In this document: one piece after another, positions 27,196-42,100 of the stretch | How positions within the stretch are numbered: position 1 is the stretch's first letter | How the letters are laid out: each line of letters opens with the position of its first letter | NCBI GenBank assembly: GCA_000499405.2 | Contig: HG738137.1 | Location: 26,657,928 to 26,721,927, forward strand | DNA: 64,000 nt | Source: Onchocerca volvulus | Lineage: Eukaryota; Nematoda; Chromadorea; Rhabditida; Onchocercidae | Direction of reading: 5' to 3' | Notes under the pieces: generated by a model | Database searches by the model: none | Told to the model about the DNA's origin: nothing | What the model saw: the letters and a program-made list of their open reading frames with translations, nothing else | Made by a program: the position numbers and the translations under genes

Positions 27196-30100
27196 ATGAA
27201 TTTATCAGCAACGATTCTTGATAACGTAATACCAACTGCAGCACGCGAGGAAGCTTTAGTCGTCGATCCTGATGTCGCATCTACTTCCACACAGATGATG
27301 CCCAAAAAGGTTTGAATAAGCACTGCAAACTTCGCAGAAGTAAATAAATTTTTTTCGAGAAATTCTTCTAACAAAAAGCGATCTCAACATCGCAACTGTC
27401 TATATCATTTTATTTTAAGACCTAAGTCTTCGAAATTCAATAGCATTTTCGAAATATTTAAGTTTGAAAAATTTAAAAATTTTTAAAAAATTTAAAGATT
27501 TGTCTCACAGATTTCAAAAATAGTTTCAAATTTCAGTTTTATCGTTTATCAATTAATAAATTTATAATTTGATTTATAAATAAATGTAACAGATGCTGAT
27601 ATAAAATTGTTTCAATATGAAACAATAAAAGTTAGAACTTACAATTTTAGGGCATTTTAAAACGATCTTCATCACATGGTAATTTTCCTCGTAAGAATGC
27701 TATAGAGCGAAATTTAGCTGGACAATTTTTCGAAAGTAAACAGTCTCCCGAACGATTTTCAGATCGACCAAATACGAAAATTCCAAAATTAACTCTCACT
27801 TGGTCTGAGAAAAATGCAGGTATGACCTGAAAATTTGGCGTTTTTACCCAAATTTTTGTAAAATTATTGTATTCTGATAATTGCTAAGCAAGTAAGTATT
27901 CAATCTAAACTAAATACATGGGATACTATCGATTATTTTTGATTAGGAATGATGCTCTTATGACTAAAAAAGAATTTTAAAAAATTAAATATTTAAAATA
28001 TCAAGAAATGATATAATCAAATACAAAAAAAATAAATGATTATCTTATAAATAAAAATGTAAATGCAACCTATTACTTCTCAATGATCTCTCCAAATTCT
28101 CCGTCGATTCTTTTCAAATTTTGACACAACTTTGCATTCGAATAATGCATGCTCTTATATAGACGTATTTACTTTCTTTCACGTGTCACGTGGGTGACAA
28201 TTAAAAGTAAATGAGGAGTTTATTGATCCCGCCTTCCCTTTTTTCTCTTATTCTCCTTCTTCCTTCCATCTCTCTAACAATAATAATAATAATAATCCGC
28301 CTTCCTTTTTTCTCTCATTCTCCTCCTTACTCCTATTTCTCTAATAATAATTAATAATTAAGTAATAATAACTAATAATAAATAATAATTTGTGATGAAC
28401 AATTATTATAAAAATATTTAATATGCTAAGTTAATTCTGCAGAGGAAATTTCTTAACGATTTTTTATATAAGTACTTTACGTGCCATAGGCAAGATAGAG
28501 GACAAATTTAATAATAAGCATTATATGTAAAGGAATTCTGATGAAACATTAAAATGTATATCATAAAATTTAAAAAATATAAGAAACAAAGAAAAAAATT
28601 CATAAAAAAAAATAAAAAAAGAACAAAATTCATAAAAAAAAGTAAAAAAAGAACAAGCCTCTTTTTGAAAGATATTTTGAACTTATATTATCATCGTTCC
28701 GATCGTTAATAATTTTCGTTTTACCAGTAATACACCTCTGAAAGCAATCGATAAAAATTACAAGTAAAAATACTATTTGAAATAGTGAACAATATTCAAG
28801 AACAATAAATAATGGTGAAAAGTATCAAATAATTGTTTAATAAATTATAAAATACATAGTAAATCATTTTTCTTTTCTAGGTAAATTAAACATAAAACAA
28901 TAAGGAATATGATCAAATAAAGTAAAAAGCCAAAAAAATAAAAAAAATAAAAACTCGAAAAAAATTCCGCATGTTCTTTAAATAAGTAATATGGAAGTAC
29001 TAATATAAGTATGAATAAAAATTAAATTGCCAAGCTATCAGAAATATTTATTAATATTTATTACCTATCTTTATTCAATCTTTAAAATATAATCTAACAA
29101 AATGTCTTAAATTGAGCGATTTACAATCAGTTGATATGCGTGCATGCAAATACTGTGTGCGTTTGCGTGCGTATATTTCGTGTACGTGCTTATTTGCGGT
29201 TGTACGAATGCATGTATGCCTGAGCACGTGTATGTTATATGTATGTATGTGTATGCGTTTAAATCCGCGCACATATGAACAACAATCGCAATGATTAACC
29301 GATATAATGATACATTATGGGAGTTTCAATGAATTGCATGCTCAATGGCAATTTCAAAACGGGATGAGCAGTTCTTCCACTTGATAGCAATGTTGCAGCT
29401 GTTCCGGACGATGCAAGAGCTACGGCTATGTCATTTTGGGATCGAATTGCTGCCAGAATCAATCTAATTAGGAACGTTTTACCAGTTCTTCCTGGCGCAT
29501 CCAAAAAGATTTCCAACTCCCTTATTGAAAATTTGCATGCTTTGATCATAAAATGCTTTTTTGCTCAAATGTTAGCTTGGGAATATTTCGCTGCACGCAT
29601 GACAAAAGATCAGCCGTGTTGTAATTTTGTTCGCGATGCAATTCTAAATCGAACGAAGTGGCAGCAGATCGATTCGGTGATGGCATTCCAATTGATTGAG
29701 AACTTTGTTCGTGATTTGTAAGCAAGAATTTTCAATCATTATCGACGCTTCATTGTAGATTTCTGCTGTGAAATCCATGTTCATATTTGAAATTTTGCTG
29801 CGTATTCGACGGAGAATATCTTCAGCCATATACGATTTGTATTTCTCCCATAGCTGTGTTGGAGACGAAGGAGAGCAGACGGTCAATATGACTGCAAACA
29901 GTTTACGAATTTGATTTGAATGTAACGTGCTGTATTCGTCACTAATGCATATATTCCAGTGTCGGTCGTTCTCCAATAAATTCAAAGCTTGACATGCACT
30001 GCGGAAAGTAGCATGTGTAACGTCGTTGACAATTTTTTGTTGCTGGAAGGAGGTTGAACCGGGTACATTTACTAACAACATGTGAAGAAAGAAGCATTCG

Positions 30101-33100
30101 TTTTGATTAGGATTTACGGTGTACAATCTGCCCATCGTTTCTTTTTTTTTTTTTTTTGTTTGAATATACCAGGTTGTACTTTTACTGGTTTTCCTCCCTT
30201 GCGTCGTTCAAATGATTTTCTACTCAGATCCCATGTGTATACATAAGGCATTTCCGAATATAGCAGTGTTTTCGCAAATGCGTCATTTTGACATAATGTG
30301 AAGAAAGCATTTAAGTTGTTGCTGGTATGTTCAGGGCATTTGTTGCATATTTGCAGCTGTAAAATAAACGCGTTGTCCATTTTCTAAATGTACTGATAGT
30401 GAAAAACAGCTGGACTTCTTTCATGTATAGGAAATAAAAGAATTCGCCATGCAGCTCCATTGCTATCTTCCAGCCTAATACTGCGCGATTTCATTGATAT
30501 GTAATACCGCATTCCTATCACTTTTTTCTGGCTGCACATCAAAAACTGCCATTTCGCTACCTTTATTCACGTACTTACAAATGTATTTGATTAATTTAAC
30601 GAAGTTATAGTATTCCACGTTTATGTGCGGTTTGTATGCTTTTAATAGCGAAGGCGATTATAGAAGAACCGATCGGTTATCTACTTCGATGTCACCATTC
30701 CGCATTCGTATACTTGCTAATGTACCGCTATCCTCTGCTGATGTTTCATATAAAAGATATCCATCGTTTCTTGTAACCGTGTTGGATACTAATGTCAGGA
30801 TACTGCTTGCAGCATTTTCCATCTGTCATGTATGGTGAATTTGGATTCAGTGGACCGCAAGGTCCATATCATATTTTTTGTCACAATGTTACGATTTCTG
30901 CGCCGAACGATGTCATTTGGAAGTGCGAGTTATATTTTTTGATTTTAGATAAGAAACGCTTTGATTCGGCTGTAAATCCGGGAAGCAAAGTTTTTAATGA
31001 TTCTGAAGGTTCTTAAGGTTGAGGCAGTTTGCTTTTTTTTTCGACGGCGCAATATATTTTTTTCATTTTTCCATTAAATTTCAGAGCCTTGCAATAAAGA
31101 CATACTTCAGTCACAGTGCCGAAGATAACACGCTAGCTGAAATTATAATCATCAGCTGGGTTGTACCAGAATGCAAAACAATTTTAATCGCATAACTGCT
31201 GAACATGAAGTCGTATCTGACATTGATCAAGAAATACTTTTAGTAATAAAACCTTTAGTAATATTAAAGGTAAATGGCGCAACATAGTTTCAAAAGCGAC
31301 GAGAATATGTTTACTGCCAAAAACCCTTCAATTCATAGATAAAAAAACAAAAATCGACGCAGCAATAGCTTCGGAGTTCAAAGGGTTCCAGTTCGACAGT
31401 TTAACAGTGGCAATAATCTGACAATTCATTTAAACAGTATTCTCTATTATCAACCAAAAAAAGAATAACTCAGCGATCAATTTGCCTGAATGTTCTCTGA
31501 TAATTGTTTGTTACGACGAATCACTCTTCATCAATCAATTAAGTCTTTCTCAACAGCATACATCTCTGTCACACAAGACAAAATACCTCCTCACATCTAT
31601 TGCTGACCTAGCTGAATCATAACAGCAAGAATAAATCTCCGATTGAACGAACTACAAATTAAATTACAAAGTATCAGTTTTTTTCCTCAACAATAGAAAC
31701 ATGCGCTTTTTCTTTTCTTTTTTTCCACTTAATCAGACTGAGCTACAGCAATGCGTATACAAAAACGTGTACGTATTCGAATGCAAAGTTGTGTCAAAAT
31801 TTCAAAGCAATAGGTAAGGATTTTTCAATATCTCAGATTTTGAATTAATATAAATAAGACGCGTGTTTAAGAACTTTGGAGGTTTAAGATTCTGAACGAA
31901 CGAACATTGACACTTTTATTCATATAAAATAGCTGGAGAAGGACAAGCGAAACATGGCCAGGTCGGGTCCATCTAATAATTAAATAACAATATAATTCAT
32001 AGTCAATTTTATGACGTTCAATCATTTATTCATTACAGTAACCATTTATGGTGATACAACATCTGACGATGGAAACACCGAAACGGACGATATCAATGTT
32101 CCAGTAATCGGATCAGTCTCAAATGGTCAACATTTACCATCACAACGATCAGTTGTTAGGCTAAATGGTAATAAATGATTATAGAACTTGATATGAAATT
32201 TAATAAATTAAAAATAAATCGTTTAATTAATGGGCGAAATCAACCATGAATAAATCTTGCAAAAACTTTTTTGAATGAATATTTATTATTTTCTGTAAAA
32301 TTTCGCGCACATTTACTACGAACGTAACGCGCTAAACTTCTTTGATCTTCTTATGTAATTTTTGGTGGCAATAATAATTTTTTGCAGAATTGCCAAAAAT
32401 TGCAACAAAGATCCCATTTACTGTACATAGAGTACAAAATAACTCGAAATTAGAACGACAAACATCAATATTAGATAATGATGATGAAAATGAAGATGAA
32501 GAAGTTCTGCATGATGATGATGATGAACTTGCCGAGTTTGACAATAACAATCATGCCAAACTTGAGTCAAATGCAGCTATTGGCAATTCTCATATTGCCG
32601 GCAAATGGTGGTTCGGCAAAAGCACCAAGTAATACTTAATTTTTTAGCAAAACTACGAGCACATAATTATTTTGTAAAAGTAGTCTACGTAATACCGAAT
32701 AAATGATAATTATTCCACGTAGTATTCATAAAACCTTTAGTTTCTTTGAATTAAGATGATTTCTTTGAATTAAAATGGTAGGCTTTTCTAAAACAATTTA
32801 CAAAAGCATTTATATCATTTTTAGTTTGATATAAGAATACCATTTAATTTTTTCTAATTTTTTTTTTACAAATTTTTTTTTAGTTTTGCATACTATATAT
32901 ATTTTCTAGGAACATTCCACACTGTGCCAAGTGGGGCTGTACTCATGATCATCGTGATAAGGAATCTACGGATAATGGTGGTAAATATTTGACACCAACA
33001 CAGCAACGATTCAAAGAAATTCATCAACTTAGAAAACAGCTGAAGTTTGTATTTCGTTTTTCAGGAAAATATCAAATTAATGGTTTCTCTTATTCAATTC

Positions 33101-36100
33101 TTAGAATTTTTTTACTTAATAATGCACTCTCAAAAGATAAATTTGTTGTAAACTACACTATTTTTCATTCTTTATAAAGCATTGCTAACTAAAATGAACA
33201 CGAAAAAATCGTCAAATATAAAAATAATTTCGAGAAAATCTTGCAATGATAAGTTTTTTTTCTGTTAAATTAGTTTTTTTTTTTCAATTGTTTGTGAAAT
33301 TTCAAAAGCTTGTAATCACAAATTTCAGGCTAGCATTATCTCAATTGGAAGATAAAGATTTGCATTTAAATGAGTTACGTGAGCAGTTACGCGATTTGGA
33401 ATCAGTGGTCGGTTCCGCGAACATCATAAGCGAAAAACATCAACATCTGCTCCACAAAGAATCTAATGAAGATTATGAGCGTGAGAAAAAAAAACTTATC
33501 GATAAGCATGAGGTAGGCATACTTAAATTAAGTCAGAAAAAAACATCGAACAACTTTAATATTGAAGCTATGCAATGATACGTACGGTGGCAATTTGTCA
33601 TTAAATTTCTGAAAGAAACACACATTTACAGCATTTTCAATAATTTGTGTTCATATTTTATAAGTATAAAAGTAATAGGAAGATCACATTCACTTGTTAA
33701 ATGATTAAGATTTAAAAAATTCATAAATTAATTCAGATTCGTGTGCGACAATTGATCAAAGAGGCGGTTGATGCACGAGCGGAAATGATGCAAGTAAAAA
33801 TTGCAATGAAACAGCTGGAAGAAGCAAAAGTTAAAACAGAAGTTAAAGATGCGGAAATGATGACAGAAATGGTTGAAGAAATATCACCTTCTGAAATTCA
33901 TCCCGAACCATCACGACTATCATCATCGTTTTCTCCTTCATCTCAGGTATTTCTTAACTAAAGCACCAATGTCATTATGGGATTATCTATGACATTCAGT
34001 TTGCAATCAAAAGTTTATATGAACGAAGAAATGAAAAAAAAAAAGAAAAAGAAAAAAAAAAGGGTAGAAATTTTCAGACAGGAAATGCTGCAGAAGCTCG
34101 AATTGGACAAATTCCACAAGAGTTATCTCTTCAACTTCAGGTTGCGTTTTGACATTAACATAGAACAACGGCTTAAAGAGTACCTATTCTATTTCCTCCT
34201 TTTGATCTCGCTTCTTTACTGTTCCCAAAAGGGAGAAGTTATTTTCCATCTCAATTTTCACAAACTTTTTAAATAGACTTTCTGATGCAAATATGAAATC
34301 TTTACTATTCCCAAAAAAATTAGGTTTCTGTCAACTTTTTTAAAATTCTATTTATATCATATAAAAATAGAGGAAATAGAACAAAAAATAAATAAATAGG
34401 ATTTAATCCAATTTCAGGCTTATGAAAATGAAGCAATGGCATGGAGAATGAAAGCTGCTCAACTGGAAATGGTACTTAAAGATTATATATCGAAAAAGCA
34501 ACAAGACATTTTCAATCCTGAATTGGAAAAATATCGTAACGATAATGAACGGTTGCGAACTTATATTAAGTATGCTTAAGCTTCTAATTAAATTTTTAAT
34601 TAATCAAGTATTCAATATTGGTATGAATGGAAGTTTCTGTTCAAGTAAAAGAAAAAATAAAGTAGAATCTAACCAATATTATTCTGATTACTATTCTAAC
34701 TATTATTTTCGATTCGTAAACTTGAATTTTTAGATTTCCAAATGTTTAAATTCTGAACAGATTTTTGCAGGAATATAGAAGCAAATATGTCGAATCATGC
34801 AATGATTGATTCAGGGTTTCAAACATGTTTGAATGTTCTCTTGGAAACAAGCGCTGATTGTTGCTCACAACAATGTGAAGAGCGCAGAAAACAGTTGAGA
34901 GAAGAAAATAATCATCTTCTTGAAAAAGTTTTCATTATTATTTTTTTTTTCAATACTTCTATATACAAATTGATAATTCACTAGGATCTTTGAGAATATT
35001 TTATAATCTTTGGTGAAAATATGTTGTTTTTGATAGGAAATAAAAGCACTGAAATGTTTGGGAAAAATTCATATTCATCGAATTTTTCAGATTGAAGAAC
35101 AAACGTTACGTTTAAATGAACATGACGAAAATATTAAATTGCTACGTCAGACCATTCATTCCATGAATGAAGAAAATAAGAAAAGTTTGCACACAATGAA
35201 GCAAATGTCGAAGGAAATTGAGGAAAGAACTGCTGAAGTAGAAGTTGCCAACATAACTGCTTTGCAGTTGCAGGTCAGGTTATTCAAGTATTTTTTAATT
35301 TTTCAAACTTCCCTCGATTTTGCTTTTTTCTTTTTTTTTAACTCAGTTATTATTGTTGTATTATTTACTTTTGTTTCATTACAGAGCGAATTGGGAATCA
35401 AGACAAAAGCTATTTGCTATTTAGAAGAACGTCATCAAGTTTATCGTAATACAATTTTGGATCATGATTTGGTTGTAAAGGATGAATCAACTGATGACTG
35501 GGAACGTGGTTTTTCGGATCCACGTTATGTTGTTAATGTTTCAAAACGTGTACAAACTGATCTCACTGTAGAAATATTACGAGAAAATGAACTTAAATTT
35601 ATAGAAATTACGGAGAAATTGGAGGTATTTTAAATTTATTAAATAAATCATTTTTTTAAAACAATGATTGGAATAGTGATATACTTTAAACAGCAAAATA
35701 GTAAATGTAGAAGAGCTATGTAGAAATTAGGAAAGTGAAAATACTAATTTGCAAGTTGGATATATCTTTTTAAATTGCAGGATATTTGACAAGTAATTTT
35801 AACCTGTTACTGTCTGGTTATATTTGTGATTAAAGATATTTTAATTGACCATGTTTTATTTTTATTTTTATTTTTTTTTTGAATATGTTGCACTTAGTCA
35901 ATAATCAATCCGGTTTGAGATTAAAATATAATCTGTCCAATTATTACTTCAGTATCAATACAGGCACTGATAAAGGAGTTCTCAGCAAAAGAAAATAAAA
36001 TGTTGGAGCATTTTCGAGAAATCGAAAAAGACTTGTCAGCCAAAAATTCTCTGGTTGGTTCATTAGCAAATCAATTAGAAAAAGCAGACCAGGAAGCAAA

Positions 36101-39100
36101 AAAGTCATCCGAATTGCAACAAAAAGAACGGGAAGCATTCCAGAAGAAATTGTATGAACTGGGACAAGTCGCTGAAAATATACCGGTATTGCAGTTCGAA
36201 ATTGAAAAACTTCAACAGGTACTAATGTTTCAGTTTTCTATGAGTGAAATAGACTTAATATTTAATTAAATATAAATTAAATATGATTAATTCTCCCGAT
36301 TACTTCATGATTGCAAATTTGGTTGATTTCATAAAAATCATTGCTGTTAATATTTTACACACATAAATTGTTTCAATATGTAGAATAGTAAAAAGAGAAA
36401 TTATGCACTTTCTAGTGAGAATTCGTGTCGAAAAAACCAAAATATTTTTTGCAATATAAATATAACGAAATAATCAAGTGTTGTATATAGTAGAAATTTG
36501 TAATATTTCTCAGATAAGCGAGTCACTTATCCATATCTTGGCACAAAGATCTTTGTTCGTTCTCAATTCGCTAATAGAATTCATGTGCATTGTCTAAAAG
36601 ATGGTGAATTATGCCACTTGGCTAGAATATTTTAAATTAGCGCCTAGTACAAGACTGAGGGTTATCGATCTAGAACGGAGCTTCTAGCGATGACGAACGA
36701 CAAACTTTCCTGCTTTAATTCCAATTTTTATCAAATATTGTAGATTGTTATATCGCCCTGTCATCGTGTATTTTCTATATTCGTTTATAAACTATATTGC
36801 AGTATAGTTGCAGCGATAAATTACGTTATAACAAAGCATTTATCATGCAACAAATATGCTTATTCCAAGAAATCTTCAATTCCTTAGAAATCTTCCCTGA
36901 TACCGTTTTACTTTCATGATAAATCGTTTTATCACTGTTACAGGAGCGTAGTTTGATGGAAAATCGACTTAAAAATATAAAAGAGGAATATGAGGCCGGG
37001 TTGGATATGGCATTGGCGGAATCGTTGAAGAAATACCGGAAGCAAAGTGATTATTGGACTGCAAAAATGTCAGCGACGAATGCTAGCAGTGAATTACTTC
37101 GAGTATATTTTAAATTTATTTTTTTTTAAAAATATTGTTTACCAAGATGAAGAAATTAAATTACGTAGAAATATATTAGATTATTGATTAATTATTAAAG
37201 AATCATTCAAGTTAATCGTCACCAAATTCAAATTTATTAAATTACGAGCTTATCATTAATATTTGTTTATTTTTAAATCACAAAAGCATTCTCAACTTAT
37301 TAATTATTAAGTTATAGAAATTTTACTAAATTATTATTTATCGGTTCTGTTACTTATCACTGTTCTACGAGCGTTTATACTTCAAATTATTGACAGATAT
37401 TTTACTTATACTTCGATATTGACAATCTGTTATTTAAAGCAAAGTAGATATATGTAAACATTGCTCTACTTCCTTTATTGAAAAGTTTCTTGGAGAATAT
37501 CCATACTTATCTTATCGATTACCAGAATGAATGGAAATTCTCTAATTTAAATAATTATTTTTTTAGAATGAAAATATTGCTTTGAAGCGTTCAATAGAAG
37601 AGCTAAAATTGCGTACACAATTGCAACAGGCCGATTTGTCGAAAAGGCTTACGTCAAGTATCAATCATATATCTTATCTTAAAAAACAAGCAAGTGTTTT
37701 TTTTCTTTTTTGATTTCAGTTTGACATTTTATCAGATATTAAGAGTTCAGTTATCGAAATTAATCAGATTAAAGAATTAAGAGTTAATTCAAGTTTTATC
37801 GATCCAATTTAATCGTGCATTGGATGAAACTTTTAGAAGAATACAAACGATAAATATTTAAACTTTATTTTTCGTTGCTCTAAGATTCTCATCATGATAT
37901 CACTTTTTAGTCCACAATAGTTTCATTATGCTGTGTAACTGGAAGAAGTATGTAATCAGTAAGATCTGAAATGAAGTTGAATGATAGAAGCGATATTCGA
38001 TTTTTTTTTTTTTCACTATTATATAATATTGTAATTCCGACACATTTCCAGCAAAGTAAGCATTCGAAAATTTTAGTTGAATCGAAGTACACGTGATGTT
38101 CAAGTGGATGTACATCCACGTGTTGTTAGCAAATACGTTGCATGTCGACCAAATGCACGACATAAAATGACTGATATCGAAAAGGGTGATCTGTTCGATG
38201 AGGTCGAAGAACGACTGAAACTTTATCAAGGTGAATTAAATACCAGTCGTCAGGAGGTAGCGGTATTGCAACAGAAATTGGTCGATAATGTTCAAATTCA
38301 GGTTCATTCTTTTATGCTCTAATTATCAAGAATTTAATTGAAATTTGATTTGTTTTAAAGGGTAATTTTAGACAATAATTTTTTATTCCCGATTTTTACA
38401 TTTGAAATGATGCGCTTAGATATCAATAAACTGTATCTTCTGATGATAAGATAATAAAAAACTTTGTGCAACAATATCGGCTAATTAAGATGGTCGATAG
38501 AACATTAACCTTCTTGGCTTGCTTGAACTCTTTGCTGCGATATTGCTTATGACAAAATATCTCGATATGTTGTTTAATTCGAAAAAAAAAAAAAAAAAAA
38601 CTATGCAGAATATTGAAATATATTTCATTTAGGTGGAAGATCATTCATTGCGTAAGAAATTTAGCCCAGTCAACGTTTTGCCAATGAATAAGGAATTGAG
38701 AAGTTCAATGATCACAAACAGTGATACAGAAAGCAAATTAAAAATTGACGATTTATTGGAACAGATTGAGGAATTGGAGAAACAGAATCATAATTTGACA
38801 GTGCGATTGCTTGGATTTGAAACAGAGAAGCAAAATTTGTTGGATAATCAGCGAGAACAAGTCTCACATAATATTTTAGAATTCGATATTTTCCGCAAAG
38901 AATTAAATCAGGTAAACTATCATCTATTAAAATACTAACATTGTTACGTGCGTGCATTAGCTTGAAAAATAAGAGCAAAATTGTAATTAAAGCTTGCTAA
39001 TGATTTTTTTGAAGTTTCATGTCATATTTGCGTATTTGAAAATAATTCGTTGAATAACAATAATTTTGCAGGAATTGGGTCGTTTTGAGAATGAACGGCA

Positions 39101-42100
39101 AAAGTTGAAAGCACGTATAGCACTTTTAGCGGAAGTGAAAGAAGAGCGTGATAAATTGTTTGAGCTTTTGGAAAATAAAATAATGTTAGGAAAAAGCTAT
39201 GATAATGATTCAAACGCCGTATTACAGACTAGGTAAATTTAATGATTATTAAGAGGGCTTCTCATTATTGTGAATAATTGGCGAAATTAATGGATGCAAT
39301 GTTTTTGAACTTTGTAATAATATTGAAATTAAGACCAAAATTGATGTTCCTTACTTCCTTCATAAATATTTCCAGTCCTTTTTCCGTTCAAACTCAAGGA
39401 AATTTGATTGCATTTACTGGTAATCGCAAGAAAATCAAGATGGATCAGAAATTTCACAGGAAAAGGTAAGTATTTAAGCTTTTATCAAGCATTTATCGAT
39501 TAAATTGTTTTTGTTGTTGAAAAATAATTTGGTAGGAATTGTTTGGAATTCTCGAAAAAACAAACTATCGTAGTGTTTTTGATGCAACTACAAAAAAATA
39601 CGATAGTGGAGGACATGCGATATGTGTTCTATTTCATATCTTAACATTTGCTGAACAATAGGATAAAAAGTAAAAAAAAATAAACAGTAAATTAATGAAA
39701 ATTGGAGGGACATTAAGAAGCAGCGTAAATGAAATAATCATTTTCTCCATTTTTGCTAAACTGCTGTCTTTGAATTCATTTGGTTATAGACAAAAATATG
39801 TTTATTAGAAAATTATTCCAAAATGATCGATTCTTTTGAAACGAAAAGGTGTTTATGATATGATATCACAATATTTATTAAACGAATCAACTTTGCAAAA
39901 AAAACTAGTTTGAGCGAATTTTCACCGTAATTTTTGATTTAGCTAGACTTTTCCCAAAACATTTGGTTACTTTCGGCAGGAAAAGTAGGTTGCAATCAAA
40001 GAAATATAAGTCCTGAGAAACTAATATTAATTGAACTGAGTTAAGGTTACTTTTAATTTGATGCTGTTGAAACTACTTAAATTGTGACAAAATTTTTGAA
40101 GGGCTATTTTTTGCAAATTTAAGCAGTATGTTAGCGTAAATAATTTATATTCTGTTTTCAAGAATTTCGCCTAAACTTCTTTGAAATTAGCTTAGTCAGT
40201 GGTACATTTAAATTTCAGTATTGCTTATTTATTTATTTATTGTATTTTAATTTTCAAACTTCAAAAATTGTTACTTTATTTTTCATCATTGCAGCTACTT
40301 TTTGCATACTTTATTGATTAAAATTAAATTAATTTTTTGTGCATTCATTACTTCCTTCTACTTCTTCTTAAAATTTCAATTTTCAGATGGATGTCAGCAC
40401 CACATTTATTCAGATTATCAACTGCAGAAGCAAATGCTGTTTCATCTAACGAAGCAACAATCCTACGTGAACGAAACTTTATTCTTGTTCAGGAGAACGC
40501 TCGTCTCAACGAAGAATTGATTAGTTTAAAGCATTTCATCAAATCATCAATGCATAGTACGTCATATACGCCCAGCAATAACGACAACATACTACCAATT
40601 GTCAACGAACATTCACCTAGTTTTAATTTTACTGCTGATCTGATGCAAGTAATTTCATTAAATATTTCCAGTAATTCAAGTCTTCCAACTTTTCTTTTGA
40701 TTTCTCGCAAAATTTTGAAATCATTTTGCGTCAAAAAAGCGATCATTTACGAAAACGAATCAAGCAATGAATTTCGATTTATTCATTCATACTCTAATTA
40801 CATTCCAAATCACATCATTTTTAGGTGCAAGAAGATCTTGAGAATGTTATCGAACAAATTGATAATTCCGCGAATACCAATAAAATTGAAGATTATAACC
40901 GCCGAAGTAAATCTCCTTCTTTAAGCGTACGTGTCTTCTCAGATTGCAAATTTAGAACTTTTGAGAGAAGAACTTGATAAAACGATTTTTACAAAAGTGA
41001 AATTTTTTTTTTCAATAATATATTTTTACAGATATAATTAACTTCTTAAAAGCTCAAACTTCAACTTTTTCCCCTTGAATAATTATCAGAATTTTCTGAT
41101 GCTAATAGTGCGATTATATGGTGGAAAAAATCTGCTTGAAAATATTTTCTGAGAGGCTTTTCCAGAATTTTTGATTTTGTGCTGTGGAAATTACTTATTG
41201 GAAAAGAACAAAGTTTCCTAATTTTTCAGCCAAGAGAACGAAATTCTTCATCTTCAAATATAGCTAAGCTTGAAGATTTGAGAATTGCCTTGAAAAAGTC
41301 ATACGAAGAACAGAAAGCTCTTGCTGATCAACTGGATCAAGTTACACTTAATTTTCAAGATGCATGTCGTGAATTGGATCTATACAAACATGAGCTGCGT
41401 GAAGATGCTCTAAAATATTCATATAATATCCGCTTACCGAGAAGTAGAAGTTTTACTGAAATTGGACGTGCTACAGTCAATTTAGACGAGTATCTTAGGT
41501 ATTGTATGAGAATTTACATCCTTCTTATCGTTTTACATATAAAATCATAAATTGAAATTTAATTTAATAAGAAGTTTGGATATTTGAGATTTTTTGATAT
41601 TCATAATGTTTGAAAGGCCATTTGGCTTATCGCTACTAGTTTTATTCCAGGTGGAAGGAGAAAGCTGGTACGATGTTTCGTGAACTGAATCGAATCCGTA
41701 AAGAATATCATGCTTCTGATGATGAACGTCGCGAATTACGCATGCAGCTAGTAATGTTACGAGGTGAACTTGGCTTAGCTCAATCTCAGCTTGCGGAAAT
41801 GTTGTCTAAACAGCAGCGAAAACCGGACGAATCGGTATTAAATGTTTCAGCGATCAGTGAGGACGATACGTCATCATCCATGCTAATTAAGAGGAAAAAA
41901 ATGAAATCTGTAAATCACATTTCTTTTTACAACTCGTTGACTTCATGCTATATATGATTTTCAACTCTTCAAATTTCGTTTTTGACAATGGGAAAAAGCA
42001 TATTAAATTGAAACTGCAAAAATTTGCGATTATTTTTGATTAAGAGCTAAGGACTGATCCAAGCAAAGAATGTTACTATCACTAAGTCGTGATGACAATT

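Larger units (their letters stand above)
28030..31976. mobile_element. transposon-derived block in intron 2 of the coiled-coil gene
   Basis: The left edge (about 28036-28165) carries, on the minus strand, a sequence reading CGAATGCAAAGTTGTGTC and further out ACATTTTTATTTATA. The right edge (about 31750-31976) carries the same sequence on the plus strand, ending in GGTCGGGTCCATCTAA followed by T, a Helitron-like 3' terminus. Both copies therefore face outward as long, diverged inverted repeats around a decayed Rep/helicase region. The left terminus has no recognisable CTAA. Whether this is one element or two insertions cannot be told by eye. Confidence 0.5.

Noticed and set aside
29428..29721. 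97-residue plus-strand open frame
   Set aside because: It is the antisense shadow of the Helitron helicase fragment, which gives clear family motifs on the minus strand.
30623..31016. Two plus-strand open frames with some GC content
   Set aside because: They overlap the minus-strand Helitron Rep/helicase motifs (H-I-N-V-E-Y, Y-G-P-C-G-P) and are shadows.
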